A DNA stretch of 64,000 bases, taken from NCBI RefSeq assembly GCF_014698445.1, contig NZ_JACJSZ010000005.1, positions 62,001-126,000 on the forward strand. Direction: 5' to 3'. The notes under the pieces were generated by a model. That model searched no databases and was not told the DNA's origin. It saw only the letters and a list, made by a program, of their open reading frames with translations. The stretch is from Microcystis elabens FACHB-917 (lineage in GTDB: Bacteria > Cyanobacteriota > Cyanobacteriia > PCC-6307 > Cyanobiaceae). Shown here piece by piece: positions 19,763-28,785 of the stretch; within the stretch, counting starts at the first letter, position 1; each line of letters starts with the position of its first letter. The position numbers and the translations under genes are program-made.

Positions 19763-21433
19763 TTGCCTCCGGCCGGGGTCACGTTGCTGCCCCAGCGGGT
19801 CGCTGACGACCTCGACCGCCTGCTTGCCGTGCTGCCTGAGTCCGTGAAGCGCGGGCTCGCCGCCGGTGGGGGGTCCGAGCAGCTGTTGGAGGTGGTGCTC
19901 GATCTGGGCCGGCCGCCGGAGGCCCGCTTCCCCGGTCGCACCGTTGACCTGGACCCACGGCCCATCGGTCGCGACGACCTGGCAGCCGTCATCAGCCGCC
20001 TCGGTCCGTTCGGCGGTGACAACCGGGCCGGTATCGAGCGCACCCTGCACCGCATCAGCGCCATCCGCAACCGTACCGGCGACGTGGTGGGCCTCACCTG
20101 CCGGGTGGGCCGGGCCGTGTTCGGCACGGTGGCCATGGTGCGCGACCTGCTGGACACCGGCGAGTCGCTGCTGCTGATGGGCCGCCCCGGGGTGGGCAAG
20201 ACCACGGCCCTGCGGGAGATCGCCCGGGTGCTCGCCGACGACCTGCTGCGCCGGGTCGTGGTGATCGACACCAGCAACGAGATCGCCGGCGACGGCGACA
20301 TCCCCCATCCCGCCATCGGCCGGGCCCGGCGCATGCAGGTGGCCCGCCCGGAGCTGCAGCACCAGGTGATGATCGAGGCGGTGGAGAACCACATGCCCGA
20401 GGTCATCGTCATCGATGAGATCGGCACCGAGCTCGAGGCCCAGGCGGCCCGCACCATCGCCGAACGGGGCGTGATGCTGGTGGCCACCGCCCACGGCAAC
20501 GAGCTGGCCAACCTGATCCGCAACCCCACCCTCAGCGATCTGGTGGGCGGGATCCAGTCGGTGACCTTGGGGGACGAGGAGGCCCGCCGGCGCCGCACCC
20601 AGAAGACGGTGCTGGAACGGGCCGCCGAGCCCACCTTCCCCCTGGCGGTGGAGATGCACAGCCGCCACCGCTGGCTCGTCCACCGTGACGTGGCCGGCAC
20701 CGTGGACCTGCTGCTGCGCGGCCAGCCCACCCACCCCCAGGTGCGGGAGCTGGGGGGCGATGGACGGCTGCTGCTGCGCGACGACGGCCCTGTCCGCCCC
20801 GCCCCGCCTCCCGCCACGGCCACCGCCGCGGCCGCGGCCGCGCCCCGGCGGCCTGGCCCCGCCTCCCTGGCGGTGGTGCCCCTGCCCGATCCGACGGCTC
20901 CCCGGACGGAGGCCGTCCCTGCCCCGGCGGTGCCAGCCCTGCGGGTCTACGGGGTGGGGCTGGAGGTCCGGCAGTTGGAGGAGGCCGTGCGCCTCCACCA
21001 GCTGCCGGTGCAGGTGGTGGAGGGCCCGGAGCAGGCGGATGCGGTGCTGAGCGTGCGTGGCGAGCTGGGACGCGACCCGGAGCTGCGTCGCCAGGCCCGC
21101 GATCTGGGTCTGCCGATCCTGGTGATCAAATCGGACACCCCCCACCAGTTGCAGCGGGCCATGGAGCGCCTGCTGGAGCGGCGCCGGGGCGACGGCGGGG
21201 CAGAGGGGGAGGCGGCGGCCGCACCGGCCCGCCTCGATGACGCCCATGCGGCCCTGGAGGAATGCCGGCTGGCGGTGGAGCGGGTGGTGCTGCCCGAGGG
21301 CCGGCCGGTGGAGCTGCTGCCCCGCAGCGCGGCGGTGCGGGCCCTGCAGGCCGAGCTCGTGCACCATTACCGGCTGCGCAGTGCCGTCTTCGGGCGCGGC
21401 CTGCAGCAGCGGCTGCGGGTCTTCCCTGCCTGA
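19763..21433 (+). CDS. Ycf45-like AAA ATPase with C-terminal R3H domain
   Basis: A cyanobacterial and algal-plastid protein family of unknown role, related to the SpoIIIAA ATPase. The 556-residue product has a P-loop GRPGVGKTT (residues 140-148), a Walker B VIVIDEIG (about 214-221) and a C-terminal R3H-type single-strand nucleic acid-binding region ending HHYRLRSAVFGRGLQQRLRV. A Pro/Ala-rich linker lies near residues 350-385. The longest start is a TTG at 19763; a later start is possible because no ATG is near. Confidence 0.85.
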   Translation: MPPAGVTLLPQRVADDLDRLLAVLPESVKRGLAAGGGSEQLLEVVLDLGRPPEARFPGRTVDLDPRPIGRDDLAAVISRLGPFGGDNRAGIERTLHRISAIRNRTGDVVGLTCRVGRAVFGTVAMVRDLLDTGESLLLMGRPGVGKTTALREIARVLADDLLRRVVVIDTSNEIAGDGDIPHPAIGRARRMQVARPELQHQVMIEAVENHMPEVIVIDEIGTELEAQAARTIAERGVMLVATAHGNELANLIRNPTLSDLVGGIQSVTLGDEEARRRRTQKTVLERAAEPTFPLAVEMHSRHRWLVHRDVAGTVDLLLRGQPTHPQVRELGGDGRLLLRDDGPVRPAPPPATATAAAAAAPRRPGPASLAVVPLPDPTAPRTEAVPAPAVPALRVYGVGLEVRQLEEAVRLHQLPVQVVEGPEQADAVLSVRGELGRDPELRRQARDLGLPILVIKSDTPHQLQRAMERLLERRRGDGGAEGEAAAAPARLDDAHAALEECRLAVERVVLPEGRPVELLPRSAAVRALQAELVHHYRLRSAVFGRGLQQRLRVFPA

Positions 21434-21497
21434 AGGGGCCTGACCGCCCGGGGGGGCGGCGAGTTGACGAAGGACCAGCCGCTGTGGGTAACTAGCA

Positions 21498-21522
21498 AGG
21501 CGTCGGTCGTGGACCGACGCCT
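21498..21522 (+). terminator. Perfect 11-bp hairpin between the Ycf45-like gene and tRNA-Gln
   Basis: AGGCGTCGGTC / GACCGACGCCT pair perfectly around a 3-nt GTG loop. It lies 64 nt after the ATPase stop and 21 nt before the tRNA. There is no T-tract, so it may be a terminator of another type, a processing site or a barrier to read-through into the tRNA. Position and strength are seen; function is inference. Confidence 0.5.
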
Positions 21523-21543
21523 GCCCCATTCCATGGGCTTGAT

Positions 21544-21615
21544 TGGGCCGTCGCCAAGCGGTAAGGCATCGGGTTTTGGTCCCGACATTCCTAGGTTCGA
21601 ATCCTAGCGGCCCAG
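21544..21615 (+). tRNA. tRNA-Gln (anticodon TTG)
   Basis: A 72-nt cloverleaf. The acceptor stem TGGGCCG pairs with CGGCCCA, followed by discriminator G. The anticodon loop TTTTGGT shows TTG, reading CAA and CAG. The T-arm CTAGG-TTCGAAT-CCTAG is perfect. CCA is not encoded. Confidence 0.97.
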
Positions 21616-21636
21616 TTTTCTTCCCCCCTCTCGCCC

Positions 21637-22443
21637 GTGCCTGAACGCCCGTTGCTGGTGTTCGATTTCGACGGCGTGCTGGTGGACGGCATGGCCGAGT
21701 ACTGGTGGTCGGCCCGGCGGGCGGCCCTGGCCCTGGTCGCCGGCCGGGCTCCGTCGGCGGACGCCGGACGCGCCGTCCCCTCTGATTGGCACCTGCCGGA
21801 GCAGGCGCCACCGGGGTTCGCCCTCCTGCGCCCCCTGATCCACAAGGGCTGGGAAATGGTGCTGATGGCCGCCGAGCTGGGCCGGGCCGACCTCGACATC
21901 GAGGCCGCCCTGGCCGATTACGACACCTTCCTCGGGGCGGCGCTGGGGCGCTGGGGCTGGTCGAGCGACCAGCTGCAGCAGGCGCTCGAGGATCTGCGGG
22001 CCGAGGCCATCGCCGCCGACCCCGACGCCTGGCTGGCCCTGCACCGCTTCTACCCCGGCGTCGAGGCGCGCCTGGGGCGCCTGGCGGCGGAGGGGGCCGA
22101 CTGGGCGGTGCTCACCACCAAGGGCGGGGCCTTCGCCGCCCGACTGCTGGCCGCCGCCGACCTCACGCCCCTGGCTCTGTACGGCCACGAACAGGGCAGC
22201 AAGCCCTCGGTGCTGGCGCAGCTGCTGGCCGGGCGCGACCCCGTGGAGCGCCCCCTGTGGTTCGTCGAGGACCGACGCCCCACCCTGGAGCTGGTGCGGC
22301 GGACGCCCGGGCTGGAGGAGGTGCGCTGTTATCTGGTGTCGTGGGGGTACCTGGGCCCGGGGGACGGGGACGGCCTGGCCCCCCTGGGGATCCGCTGGCT
22401 GGAGCCCGCCGGCTTCGAGGCCCCCCTGGCGCTCTGGCCATGA
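21637..22443 (+). CDS. HAD-superfamily hydrolase
   Basis: A probable phosphatase. The 268-residue protein has HAD motif I as VFDFDGVLVDG (residues 8-18) with both catalytic Asp residues, a motif II-like WAVLTTKG, a Lys in KPSVLAQLL and motif IV-like FVEDRRPTLE, which has ED in place of the usual DD/GD. The substrate is unknown. The start is a GTG at 21637, 21 nt after tRNA-Gln. Its helical cap (residues 20-140) is Ala/Leu-rich. Confidence 0.8.
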   Translation: MPERPLLVFDFDGVLVDGMAEYWWSARRAALALVAGRAPSADAGRAVPSDWHLPEQAPPGFALLRPLIHKGWEMVLMAAELGRADLDIEAALADYDTFLGAALGRWGWSSDQLQQALEDLRAEAIAADPDAWLALHRFYPGVEARLGRLAAEGADWAVLTTKGGAFAARLLAAADLTPLALYGHEQGSKPSVLAQLLAGRDPVERPLWFVEDRRPTLELVRRTPGLEEVRCYLVSWGYLGPGDGDGLAPLGIRWLEPAGFEAPLALWP

Positions 22444-22451
22444 ACCGCTAG

Positions 22452-22465
22452 AGTACGCCCGTACT
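22452..22465. promoter_or_regulatory. LexA-box-like palindrome upstream of recA
   Basis: AGTAC-GCCC-GTACT, perfectly palindromic in its 5-bp arms, 143 nt before the recA ATG and just after the preceding gene. Cyanobacterial LexA sites are reported with AGTAC...GTACT arms and a 4-nt spacer. The same arms occur before dprA at 49806-49819. This supports SOS-type control of recA; LexA binding is inference. Confidence 0.6.
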
Positions 22466-22607
22466 ACACGGGATTGATACGCCGGCCTCTCCGGGTGGCA
22501 CTGGTTGTCCAGAGGTCGCAGGATGGCTCCCGGTTCCGGCCCCCTCTCCCCCTTCCCGCCGGCATGGCTCCAGCCTGCTGCGGCCCGTTCCATCACCCAC
22601 CCCCACC

Positions 22608-23810
22608 ATGCCTGCCGATTCCAGGGCCACGGCTGCCGCCGCCGCCGCTTCTTCCTCCTCCGGTTCCAGCTCCTACGTTTCCGCCGCCGCCCCCGGCGGC
22701 GATCCCCGGGCCGCCGCGGAGCGCGACAAGGCCCTGGGCCTGGTGCTCACCCAGATCGAGCGTAACTTCGGCAAGGGTTCGATCATGCGGCTGGGGGATG
22801 CCTCCCGCATGCGGGTGGAAACGGTCCCCACCGGCGCGCTCACCCTCGACCTGGCCCTCGGGGGCGGCTATCCCAAGGGCCGGGTGGTGGAGGTCTACGG
22901 GCCCGAGAGCTCCGGCAAGACCACGCTCACCCTGCATGCCATCGCCGAGGTGCAGAAGCGCGGCGGCGTGGCGGCCTTCGTGGATGCGGAGCACGCCCTC
23001 GATCCGGTCTATGCCGCCGCCCTCGGGGTCGACATCGAGAACCTGCTGGTCTCCCAGCCGGACACCGGTGAGATGGCCCTGGAGATTGTCGACCAGCTGG
23101 TGCGCTCCGCCGCCGTCGACATCGTCGTTGTCGACTCGGTGGCCGCCCTGACGCCCCGGGCCGAGATCGAGGGGGAGATGGGCGATCTGGCGGTGGGCAG
23201 CCAGGCCCGGCTGATGAGCCAGGCGATGCGCAAGATCACCGGCAACATCGGCAAGTCCGGCTGCACCGTGATCTTCCTCAACCAGCTGCGTCAGAAGATC
23301 GGGGTCACCTACGGCAACCCGGAAACCACCACCGGAGGCAACGCCCTCAAGTTCTATGCCTCGGTGCGGCTCGACATCCGCCGCATCCAGACGCTCAAGC
23401 GCGGCACCGAGGAGTACGGCATCCGGGCCAAGGTGAAGGTGGCCAAGAACAAGGTGGCGCCCCCCTTCCGCATCGCCGAGTTCGACATCCTCTTCGGCCG
23501 CGGTATCAGCACCCTGGGCTGCCTGCTCGACCTGGCCGAGGAAACGGGCGTGGTCACCCGCAAGGGCGCGTGGTACAGCTACGAGGGCGACAACATCGGC
23601 CAGGGCCGCGACAACACGATCGCCTGGCTCGAGCAGAATCCCGGTCCGAAGGACGTGATCGAGACGCTCACCCGCCAGAAGCTCACTGAGGGTTCCGAGG
23701 TCACCGCCAACTCCATGAAGCCCCTGGCGGCGGCGGCCAAGCTGGCGGCGACCAAGCCCGCAGCCGATGCCGAGGCCGCCGCGATGGAGGAACTCCCCGC
23801 CGCCGGCTGA
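22608..23810 (+). CDS. recA: Recombinase RecA
   Basis: RecA forms filaments on single-stranded DNA for homologous recombination and stimulates LexA self-cleavage. The 400-residue protein has the P-loop GPESSGKTT (about residues 98-106), [11 protein letters not shown] (multifunctional site), [18 protein letters not shown] and the L2 loop around [20 protein letters not shown]. It carries an N-terminal Ala/Ser extension of about 37 residues compared with E. coli. A LexA-like palindrome lies upstream. Confidence 0.98.
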   Translation: MPADSRATAAAAAASSSSGSSSYVSAAAPGGDPRAAAERDKALGLVLTQIERNFGKGSIMRLGDASRMRVETVPTGALTLDLALGGGYPKGRVVEVYGPESSGKTTLTLHAIAEVQKRGGVAAFVDAEHALDPVYAAALGVDIENLLVSQPDTGEMALEIVDQLVRSAAVDIVVVDSVAALTPRAEIEGEMGDLAVGSQARLMSQAMRKITGNIGKSGCTVIFLNQLRQKIGVTYGNPETTTGGNALKFYASVRLDIRRIQTLKRGTEEYGIRAKVKVAKNKVAPPFRIAEFDILFGRGISTLGCLLDLAEETGVVTRKGAWYSYEGDNIGQGRDNTIAWLEQNPGPKDVIETLTRQKLTEGSEVTANSMKPLAAAAKLAATKPAADAEAAAMEELPAAG

Positions 23811-23879
23811 TCCCGGCGTGGACCCGGCCCAGGCCCCCGGGACCTCCAGGGCGCCTGGTGCAGACGGGGGCCGCTGGGT

Positions 23880-24245
23880 TCAGGGCTGGGCCGACAGCGC
23901 CGATCCGGGGGCCCTGAGGGTCGCGGCGGTCGCGGCGGTCGCGGGCTGCAGCACCAGCACCACCCGCTGCAGTTCCTGGATGGCGTCGGCGCCCTCAAGT
24001 TTCACCAGCTCCTGCCCGTGGCGGGACTCCACCCAGCTGATGCCGAAATCGGATACCAGCAGCCGCACCATGTGGTTGTCGCCCAGGTCGGCGACGAAGG
24101 AGGCGCCATGGCCGTCACGGCCATCGCCGCAGGTGTAGCAGGTGGCCACATGGCCCTGTTTCCGCAGGGACACGGCCAGGGCCTGGAGGCTCAGGATCAG
24201 ATCCTCAACGGCCGAGCGGTACTGCTCGGCCAGCCGGAGAAACAT
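23880..24245 (-). CDS. DUF1815 family protein
   Basis: A small conserved cyanobacterial protein with no established function. The 121-residue sequence starts MFLRLAEQYRSAVEDLILSL and contains HVATCYTCGDGRDGHGASFV and LLVSDFGISWVESRHGQELV. The CYTCGDG stretch is a CxxC but no metal site is proven. It is convergent with recA, 69 nt apart. Confidence 0.8.
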   Translation of the reverse strand: MFLRLAEQYRSAVEDLILSLQALAVSLRKQGHVATCYTCGDGRDGHGASFVADLGDNHMVRLLVSDFGISWVESRHGQELVKLEGADAIQELQRVVLVLQPATAATAATLRAPGSALSAQP

Positions 24246-24353
24246 GGGTCGTTCCCATCACGATCCGCAGATCATAAGGATTTCTTCCGATTCTTGCCAG
24301 GCGCCCGGGCGCCGCAGGGGGGCTTGGTGGGGAGACCCGGACGAGTGGCCCGC

Positions 24354-24605
24354 TCAGCCGTCGGCCAGGGTCCACCAGCCGGCCGCCGGGCCGATGAAGC
24401 GCACGGTCACCCAGAACAGGGCCAGGGCACCGATGCCGATCCAGGCCCCCTTGGTGGTGATGGCCACGAACCGGGAGGCCTGGTTGCGGGTCAGGGGCAG
24501 CCAGGGGGTGATGCGGGGCGAGGTGTCGACGGCCTTGGCCTTGCTGGCGCGGGGTTTGTCGCGGGGCGGCAGACCCTGCTCGGCCCGGCGTTTGGCTTCC
24601 CCCAT
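24354..24605 (-). CDS. DUF2839 family small membrane protein
   Basis: The 83-residue protein begins MGEAKRRAEQGLPPRDKPRA, the charged N-terminus typical of the cyanobacterial DUF2839 family, and has one or two hydrophobic segments in its C-terminal half (ITTKGAWIGIGALALFWVTV). It is probably membrane-anchored. Function is unknown. Confidence 0.8.
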   Translation of the reverse strand: MGEAKRRAEQGLPPRDKPRASKAKAVDTSPRITPWLPLTRNQASRFVAITTKGAWIGIGALALFWVTVRFIGPAAGWWTLADG

Positions 24606-24633
24606 CGGAGGTTCGGTGGCAACTGGCAGCAGG

Positions 24634-26091
24634 CTAGGAGCCGGGCCGCAACCGGGTCAGGACCACCCAGGGCTCCAGGGCGGTGAACACCAGCCGCCCC
24701 CAGCTGCGGCCCCGCAGTCGCCCATCCAGCACCGCCAGCCGGCCGCCGCTGCGGCGCAGGCCGGCCACGCCGCGCTGCAGCCGGTTGAGGGCCTCAGGCA
24801 GCAGCAGTTCTCGGAACCAGTCACGCCCCTGCAGGCGCAGCACCCCCACCCGGGCCGCCGTCAGCGGATCCTCCAGGCTGGCGATCGGCAGCAGGCCCAC
24901 CACCACCTGACAGGGCAGGGGCAGGCGCGGCTGGTGCTCGAGCCACCAGCTCCAGCTGCAGCACACCACCCCGTTACTCTCCGGGGCCAGGTTCTGGTGG
25001 CCGACCCGGCTGCCGAACTCGGCGGCCAGGCCGCTGGCCAGGCCCAGGCACAGGGCCGGATCGTCGATCAGCACCACCGAGAGGCCGCTCTGGCCGAGCA
25101 CCAGCCGCCGGCTCTGCTCGAGCAGGTGCTCGGCGTACTGGGGACTGTTGGGCAGCGGCTGGCGAAGGGGGGCGTAGAGGGGCAGGGGGTCGGACAGCGG
25201 TGGATCGGCCAGATCCAGCACCACCGCCGGCTTCAGGCCGAGAGCGGCGCCGGAGGCGGGCTGGCCCTCCGCCGCCCGCCCGGTGGCCAGCTCCCCGATC
25301 AGCACCGCCCCCCGTCCCACCAGCAGGCCGGCCAGCTCGCCCAGCGGCTCCAGGGGCTGGCGCAGCAGGGTCCACTGCAGCAGGGACGGATCCACCCGGG
25401 CCCAGCTGCTCCAGCCCGCCCCGGCGCGCAGCCAGCGGGGCCAGGGCTCCGGCAGAGGCTCCAGCAGCCGCAGCAGGTGGCGCAGGGGGGCCTCGTCGTC
25501 GTCGGCCAGGGCCACCAGTCGCTGGGGCGAGCGGGGATGGGCGAGCACCCGGCGACTGAGCCGTTCGTGCAGGCCCAGCAGGCAGGCTTCGGCGCTGGGC
25601 TGGACACGCCGCAGCTGGTCCCAGTGGCGGGGCTCCAGCTCCACCTGCAGGGCTTCGCGCAGGGCCGCCTCCAGCGTCTCGGCCTCGGGGATCACCAGTT
25701 GCCGGTCCCCCAGCTCGCCGCTGGTCCAGGCCGCCACCAGTTCGCGGTGGTCGAGCAGCCAGAGCGGGGTGCCGGCGGGGGCCCCGGGACCTTCCCAGCA
25801 GGCCAGCTCCAGCCCCACGCGGCGCAGCCGGGGCCACTCCACCCGCAGCAGCCGCTGGCGCAGGGCCGGGGTCACCACCAGGGCCAGGGGAACGTCGCTG
25901 AGGGCCAGGGGCACCAGCAGGCTGATCCACCAGCTGGGGGCCGTGCCGGGGGCCAGGCGCACCAGGGTGTGGTCGGCCCGGCGCAGGCTGCGGGCCACCA
26001 GCCGGCTGAGGGTGAGGTGATGGGGCCAGCGTTCTCCCCCCTCCCGCTGCAGGAGGGCCTTGAGGTGCTGGTGGGCGCGGACTTCCAACAT
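24634..26091 (-). CDS. Probable ATP-dependent DNA helicase (divergent)
   Basis: The 485-residue protein starts MLEVRAHQHLKALLQREGGE and is divergent from tyrA with 43 nt between starts. In picocyanobacteria a DinG/Rad3-like helicase often stands next to the arogenate dehydrogenase gene. Here WWISLLVPLALSDVPLALVV, LDLADPPLSDPLPLYAPLRQ and a VVLIDDPALCLGLASGL segment fit degenerate helicase motifs. However, I see no canonical GxGKT P-loop and no DEAH box, so ATPase activity is doubtful. Start chosen at the only well-placed ATG. Confidence 0.5.
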   Translation of the reverse strand: MLEVRAHQHLKALLQREGGERWPHHLTLSRLVARSLRRADHTLVRLAPGTAPSWWISLLVPLALSDVPLALVVTPALRQRLLRVEWPRLRRVGLELACWEGPGAPAGTPLWLLDHRELVAAWTSGELGDRQLVIPEAETLEAALREALQVELEPRHWDQLRRVQPSAEACLLGLHERLSRRVLAHPRSPQRLVALADDDEAPLRHLLRLLEPLPEPWPRWLRAGAGWSSWARVDPSLLQWTLLRQPLEPLGELAGLLVGRGAVLIGELATGRAAEGQPASGAALGLKPAVVLDLADPPLSDPLPLYAPLRQPLPNSPQYAEHLLEQSRRLVLGQSGLSVVLIDDPALCLGLASGLAAEFGSRVGHQNLAPESNGVVCCSWSWWLEHQPRLPLPCQVVVGLLPIASLEDPLTAARVGVLRLQGRDWFRELLLPEALNRLQRGVAGLRRSGGRLAVLDGRLRGRSWGRLVFTALEPWVVLTRLRPGS

Positions 26092-26134
26092 CGCCGGATC
26101 GTAGGAAGCTGGCCCCAGCCGATCCGCAGCGACG

Positions 26135-27037
26135 ATGACACCCCTCTGGCAGCGTGAACCGGTGGGGGTGGTGGGCCTGGGGCTGATCGGCGGCTCCCTG
26201 GGACTCGATCTGCTGGCGGCGGGTGCCCATGTGCGGGCCCTGGTGCACCGGCCGGACACCGCCGAACGGGCCAGGCAGCGGGGGCTGGCCAGCGTGGTGA
26301 GCACCGATCCGGCCGTGCTGGCGGGCTGCGGACTGGTGCTGCTGGCCCTGCCCCTTGACCGGCTGCTGGAGCCGGACCCCGCCCTGCTGGCGGCCTTGCC
26401 GGCCGCAGCGGTGATCACCGATGTGGGCTCGGTGAAGGGTCCGGTGCTGCGCCGCTGGCGGCAGCTGCTGCCGGCGGCCGGCGCCGGCCCGGCTGCGTCC
26501 CGCTTCGTGGCCTCCCATCCGATGGCGGGCACGGCCCGGGCCGGGGTGGAGGCGGGAGAGAGCGGGCTGTTCCGTGGACGCCCCTGGGTGGCGACCCCGG
26601 CGCCCGACACGGATCCGGCGGCGCTGGAGGCGGTGCGGGAGCTGGCGGAGACCCTCGGGGCGCGCTGGCTGTGCTGCGATGCCGAGGCCCACGACCGGGC
26701 CGTCGCCCTGATCTCCCATCTGCCGGTGCTCGTCGGGGCGGCCCTGCTGCAGGCGGCCGAGGCCGGGGCCGGGGAGGCCGGCGGGGCGCCCGAGGATGGG
26801 GCCGGCCTTGTGCGGGCCCTGGCCTCCAGCGGCTTCGCCGACACGACCCGGGTCGGCGGCGGCAACCCGGAGCTGGGGCGGTTGATGGCCCAGGCCAACC
26901 GGCCGGCGCTGCTGGAGGCCCTGGGGCACTACCGGCACGCCCTGGCCGGCCTCGAGGCCATGGTGCGGGAGGAGGACTGGCGTGGGCTGGAAGAGTCGCT
27001 GTCCCTCAGCCAGCAGTTGCGACCCGGCTTTCTCTGA
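26135..27037 (+). CDS. tyrA: Prephenate/arogenate dehydrogenase
   Basis: Catalyses the oxidative decarboxylation leading to tyrosine; in cyanobacteria it usually acts on arogenate with NADP. The 300-residue protein has the dinucleotide motif GVVGLGLIGGSLG (about residues 11-23), TDVGSVKGPVL, the catalytic-His segment SHPMAGTARAGVEAG and ISHLPVLVGAALL. The N-terminal Rossmann and C-terminal helical domains are complete. Confidence 0.93.
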   Translation: MTPLWQREPVGVVGLGLIGGSLGLDLLAAGAHVRALVHRPDTAERARQRGLASVVSTDPAVLAGCGLVLLALPLDRLLEPDPALLAALPAAAVITDVGSVKGPVLRRWRQLLPAAGAGPAASRFVASHPMAGTARAGVEAGESGLFRGRPWVATPAPDTDPAALEAVRELAETLGARWLCCDAEAHDRAVALISHLPVLVGAALLQAAEAGAGEAGGAPEDGAGLVRALASSGFADTTRVGGGNPELGRLMAQANRPALLEALGHYRHALAGLEAMVREEDWRGLEESLSLSQQLRPGFL

Positions 27038-27202
27038 CCGGCGGATGCCGATAGGCTCCGAGCCACATCGATCCCTCCGGACCCGGCGATGAAGACCAGG
27101 CCTTCGTGACCGTTCACGCGCATCCGCGGCACCCGTGGGGCCGGTGGCGGCGGTGGCATCCGCAGCCGTCGGATCCGGCCCGGCTCCTCCCCGGGCACTG
27201 CA

Positions 27203-28210
27203 GTGTTCGTGGGCGAGCAGCGGCTGGCGAAGGTCCAGATCGATGTCATTCACTACGACGCCCAGGGCAGGTCGGAGCATCGGGATGTCTCGGTGGACGG
27301 CTGCGCCGAGGCGGTGGCGGAGGGCAGCATCACCTGGATGAACGTCAGCGGTGTCCATGACGTCGCCCTGGTGGAACGTCTCGGCGCCTGCTTCGGCCTG
27401 CATCCGATGACCCTCGAGGACATCGCCAACACCACCCAGCGCCCCAAGGTGGAGGAGTTTCCGGAGTACGTCTTCATGGTGTTGAAGATGATCGCCTTCA
27501 ACGAAGACACCCAGACCATTGATGTCGAACATGTCAGTGTGATCCTCGGCGATCACTTCGTGATGTCCTTTCTCGAGGATGACGGCGACGTCTTCGATGG
27601 GGTGCGGGAGCGGATCCGTGCCTCCGCTGGTCGGATCCGCTGGATGAAGGCCGACTATCTCGAGTATTCCCTTTTGGATGCCGTCGTCGACCATTACTTC
27701 CTGGCGGTGGAGCGCATGGGAGACATCCTCGAGGAGGTGGATGATCGGCTCCTGGAGGATCCCCGCCCCGGCGACATCAAGGAGATCCACAGCCTCAAGC
27801 GATCCATCCTCAGCCTGCGCAAGGCGGTCTGGCCGATCCGGGAGGAGGTGGCGATGATCGTCAAGAGCGAGTCGTCCCTGGTGACGGCGGAGAGCCGTGT
27901 GTTCTGGCGCGATCTCTACGACCACTGCATCCAGATCATCGATCTGGTCGAGACCCACCGGGACATCCTCGGGGGCATGCACGACACCTACCTCTCGATC
28001 CTGAGCCATCGGATGAATGAGGTGATGAAGGTGCTGACGATCATCTCCACGATCTTCATCCCCCTGACCTTCATCGCCGGTGTCTACGGGATGAATTTCA
28101 AGGAGATGCCCGAGCTGGAGTGGCGTGGAGGCTATTACTCGGTGTGGGGTGTGCTGATCGTGATCAGCATCTCCCTCTATCTCTACTCTCGCCGCAAGCA
28201 GTGGCTCTGA
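27203..28210 (+). CDS. corA: CorA-family magnesium/cobalt transporter, start anomalous
   Basis: CorA is a pentameric Mg2+ channel. The 335-residue product has HPMTLEDIANTTQRPKVEEF, a long alpha-helical cytoplasmic region and two C-terminal membrane helices, with the signature YGMNFKEMPE (GMN at about 296-298). The only usable start in this frame is GTG 27203. However, the frame stays open upstream to 27110 and encodes RPGSSPGTAVFVGE, which resembles the conserved CorA N-terminus. An in-frame ATG at 27089 is cut off by a TGA at 27107-27109. Confidence 0.88.
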   Translation: MFVGEQRLAKVQIDVIHYDAQGRSEHRDVSVDGCAEAVAEGSITWMNVSGVHDVALVERLGACFGLHPMTLEDIANTTQRPKVEEFPEYVFMVLKMIAFNEDTQTIDVEHVSVILGDHFVMSFLEDDGDVFDGVRERIRASAGRIRWMKADYLEYSLLDAVVDHYFLAVERMGDILEEVDDRLLEDPRPGDIKEIHSLKRSILSLRKAVWPIREEVAMIVKSESSLVTAESRVFWRDLYDHCIQIIDLVETHRDILGGMHDTYLSILSHRMNEVMKVLTIISTIFIPLTFIAGVYGMNFKEMPELEWRGGYYSVWGVLIVISISLYLYSRRKQWL

Positions 28211-28222
28211 GGACCGTCACTC

Positions 28223-28278
28223 TGGCGATGGTTGCTCTGGAGACGCCGCTCGTCCCAGTGTTGCTGTAGCCATCGCCA
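28223..28278 (+). terminator. Possible long-loop hairpin after corA
   Basis: TGGCGATGG (28223-28231) pairs perfectly with CCATCGCCA (28270-28278), with a 38-nt loop that can fold further. It is followed by a T-rich run (GATTTAGGTTTTTCTTCC). It could end corA transcription. The rest of the 28211-28386 gap shows no gene. Confidence 0.4.
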
Positions 28279-28386
28279 CTGATTTAGGTTTTTCTTCCTT
28301 CCCGCTACGGATCGTTGCCGTCCCTGATGCTGTGTGGGCGGTGGCCGGCACCGTTTCTAGCCTGGCTCAGGATGCGGTGAAAGCGT

Positions 28387-28785
28387 GTGAGCTTCCTGAG
28401 TGATGCGATGCAGCTCCTGAGGGACGCCGGCACGGCGGCGGGCCTTTCCGAAGGGGCCATCCAGTGCCATGCCGGTTGCTACCGGGAGAACCTCTCCCGC
28501 TGCAGCGATGCCATGCTCCAGTACGAGCGGGTTTGGTTGCAGCAGCAGCTGCGGGTCCTGCGGGACTGCCAGGGCCACCCAGTGCTGATGGCGCGCGTGG
28601 GTGGCGAGGAGCGGCTGCACGCTCTGGTGTCCCAGAGCGTGCTGTTCCAGCTGCTGCTGCAGAACGAGTTCGCCCGGCGCGGCCTGACGCCCGAGGAGCC
28701 CCGCGGACCGGTGGTGGCGGCCGAGGAGGCCTGGGAGATCACCAGCGTGCAGGTCAAGCGCGAGTGGGGGATCCTGCCCACCTGA
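28387..28785 (+). CDS. Conserved-looking hypothetical protein before ATP-grasp gene
   Basis: I do not recognise this 132-residue protein. It starts with GTG (MSFLSDAMQLLRDAGTAAGL), is mainly alpha-helical by composition, and contains Cys at GAIQCHAGCYRENLSRCSDA and near LRDCQGHP. There is no signal peptide or membrane segment. Its end overlaps the next gene by 22 nt, so the two are probably cotranscribed and may work together. Confidence 0.55.
   Translation: MSFLSDAMQLLRDAGTAAGLSEGAIQCHAGCYRENLSRCSDAMLQYERVWLQQQLRVLRDCQGHPVLMARVGGEERLHALVSQSVLFQLLLQNEFARRGLTPEEPRGPVVAAEEAWEITSVQVKREWGILPT

Noticed and set aside
19664-21811. A 715-codon open frame on the minus strand opposite the Ycf45-like gene
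   Set aside because: Antisense to a clear P-loop/R3H gene and through tRNA-Gln; composition is that of a GC shadow.
27107-27109. Recoding of the corA in-frame TGA as an amino acid
   Set aside because: There is no known selenocysteine or pyrrolysine use in this family and no SECIS-like structure was evident. A mutation or downstream start is more likely.
24974-28009. A 1011-codon open frame on the minus strand across the helicase, tyrA and corA
   Set aside because: It is a shadow of the real genes in another frame: low-complexity Pro/Gly/Arg/Ala translation with no domain, an artefact of high GC.
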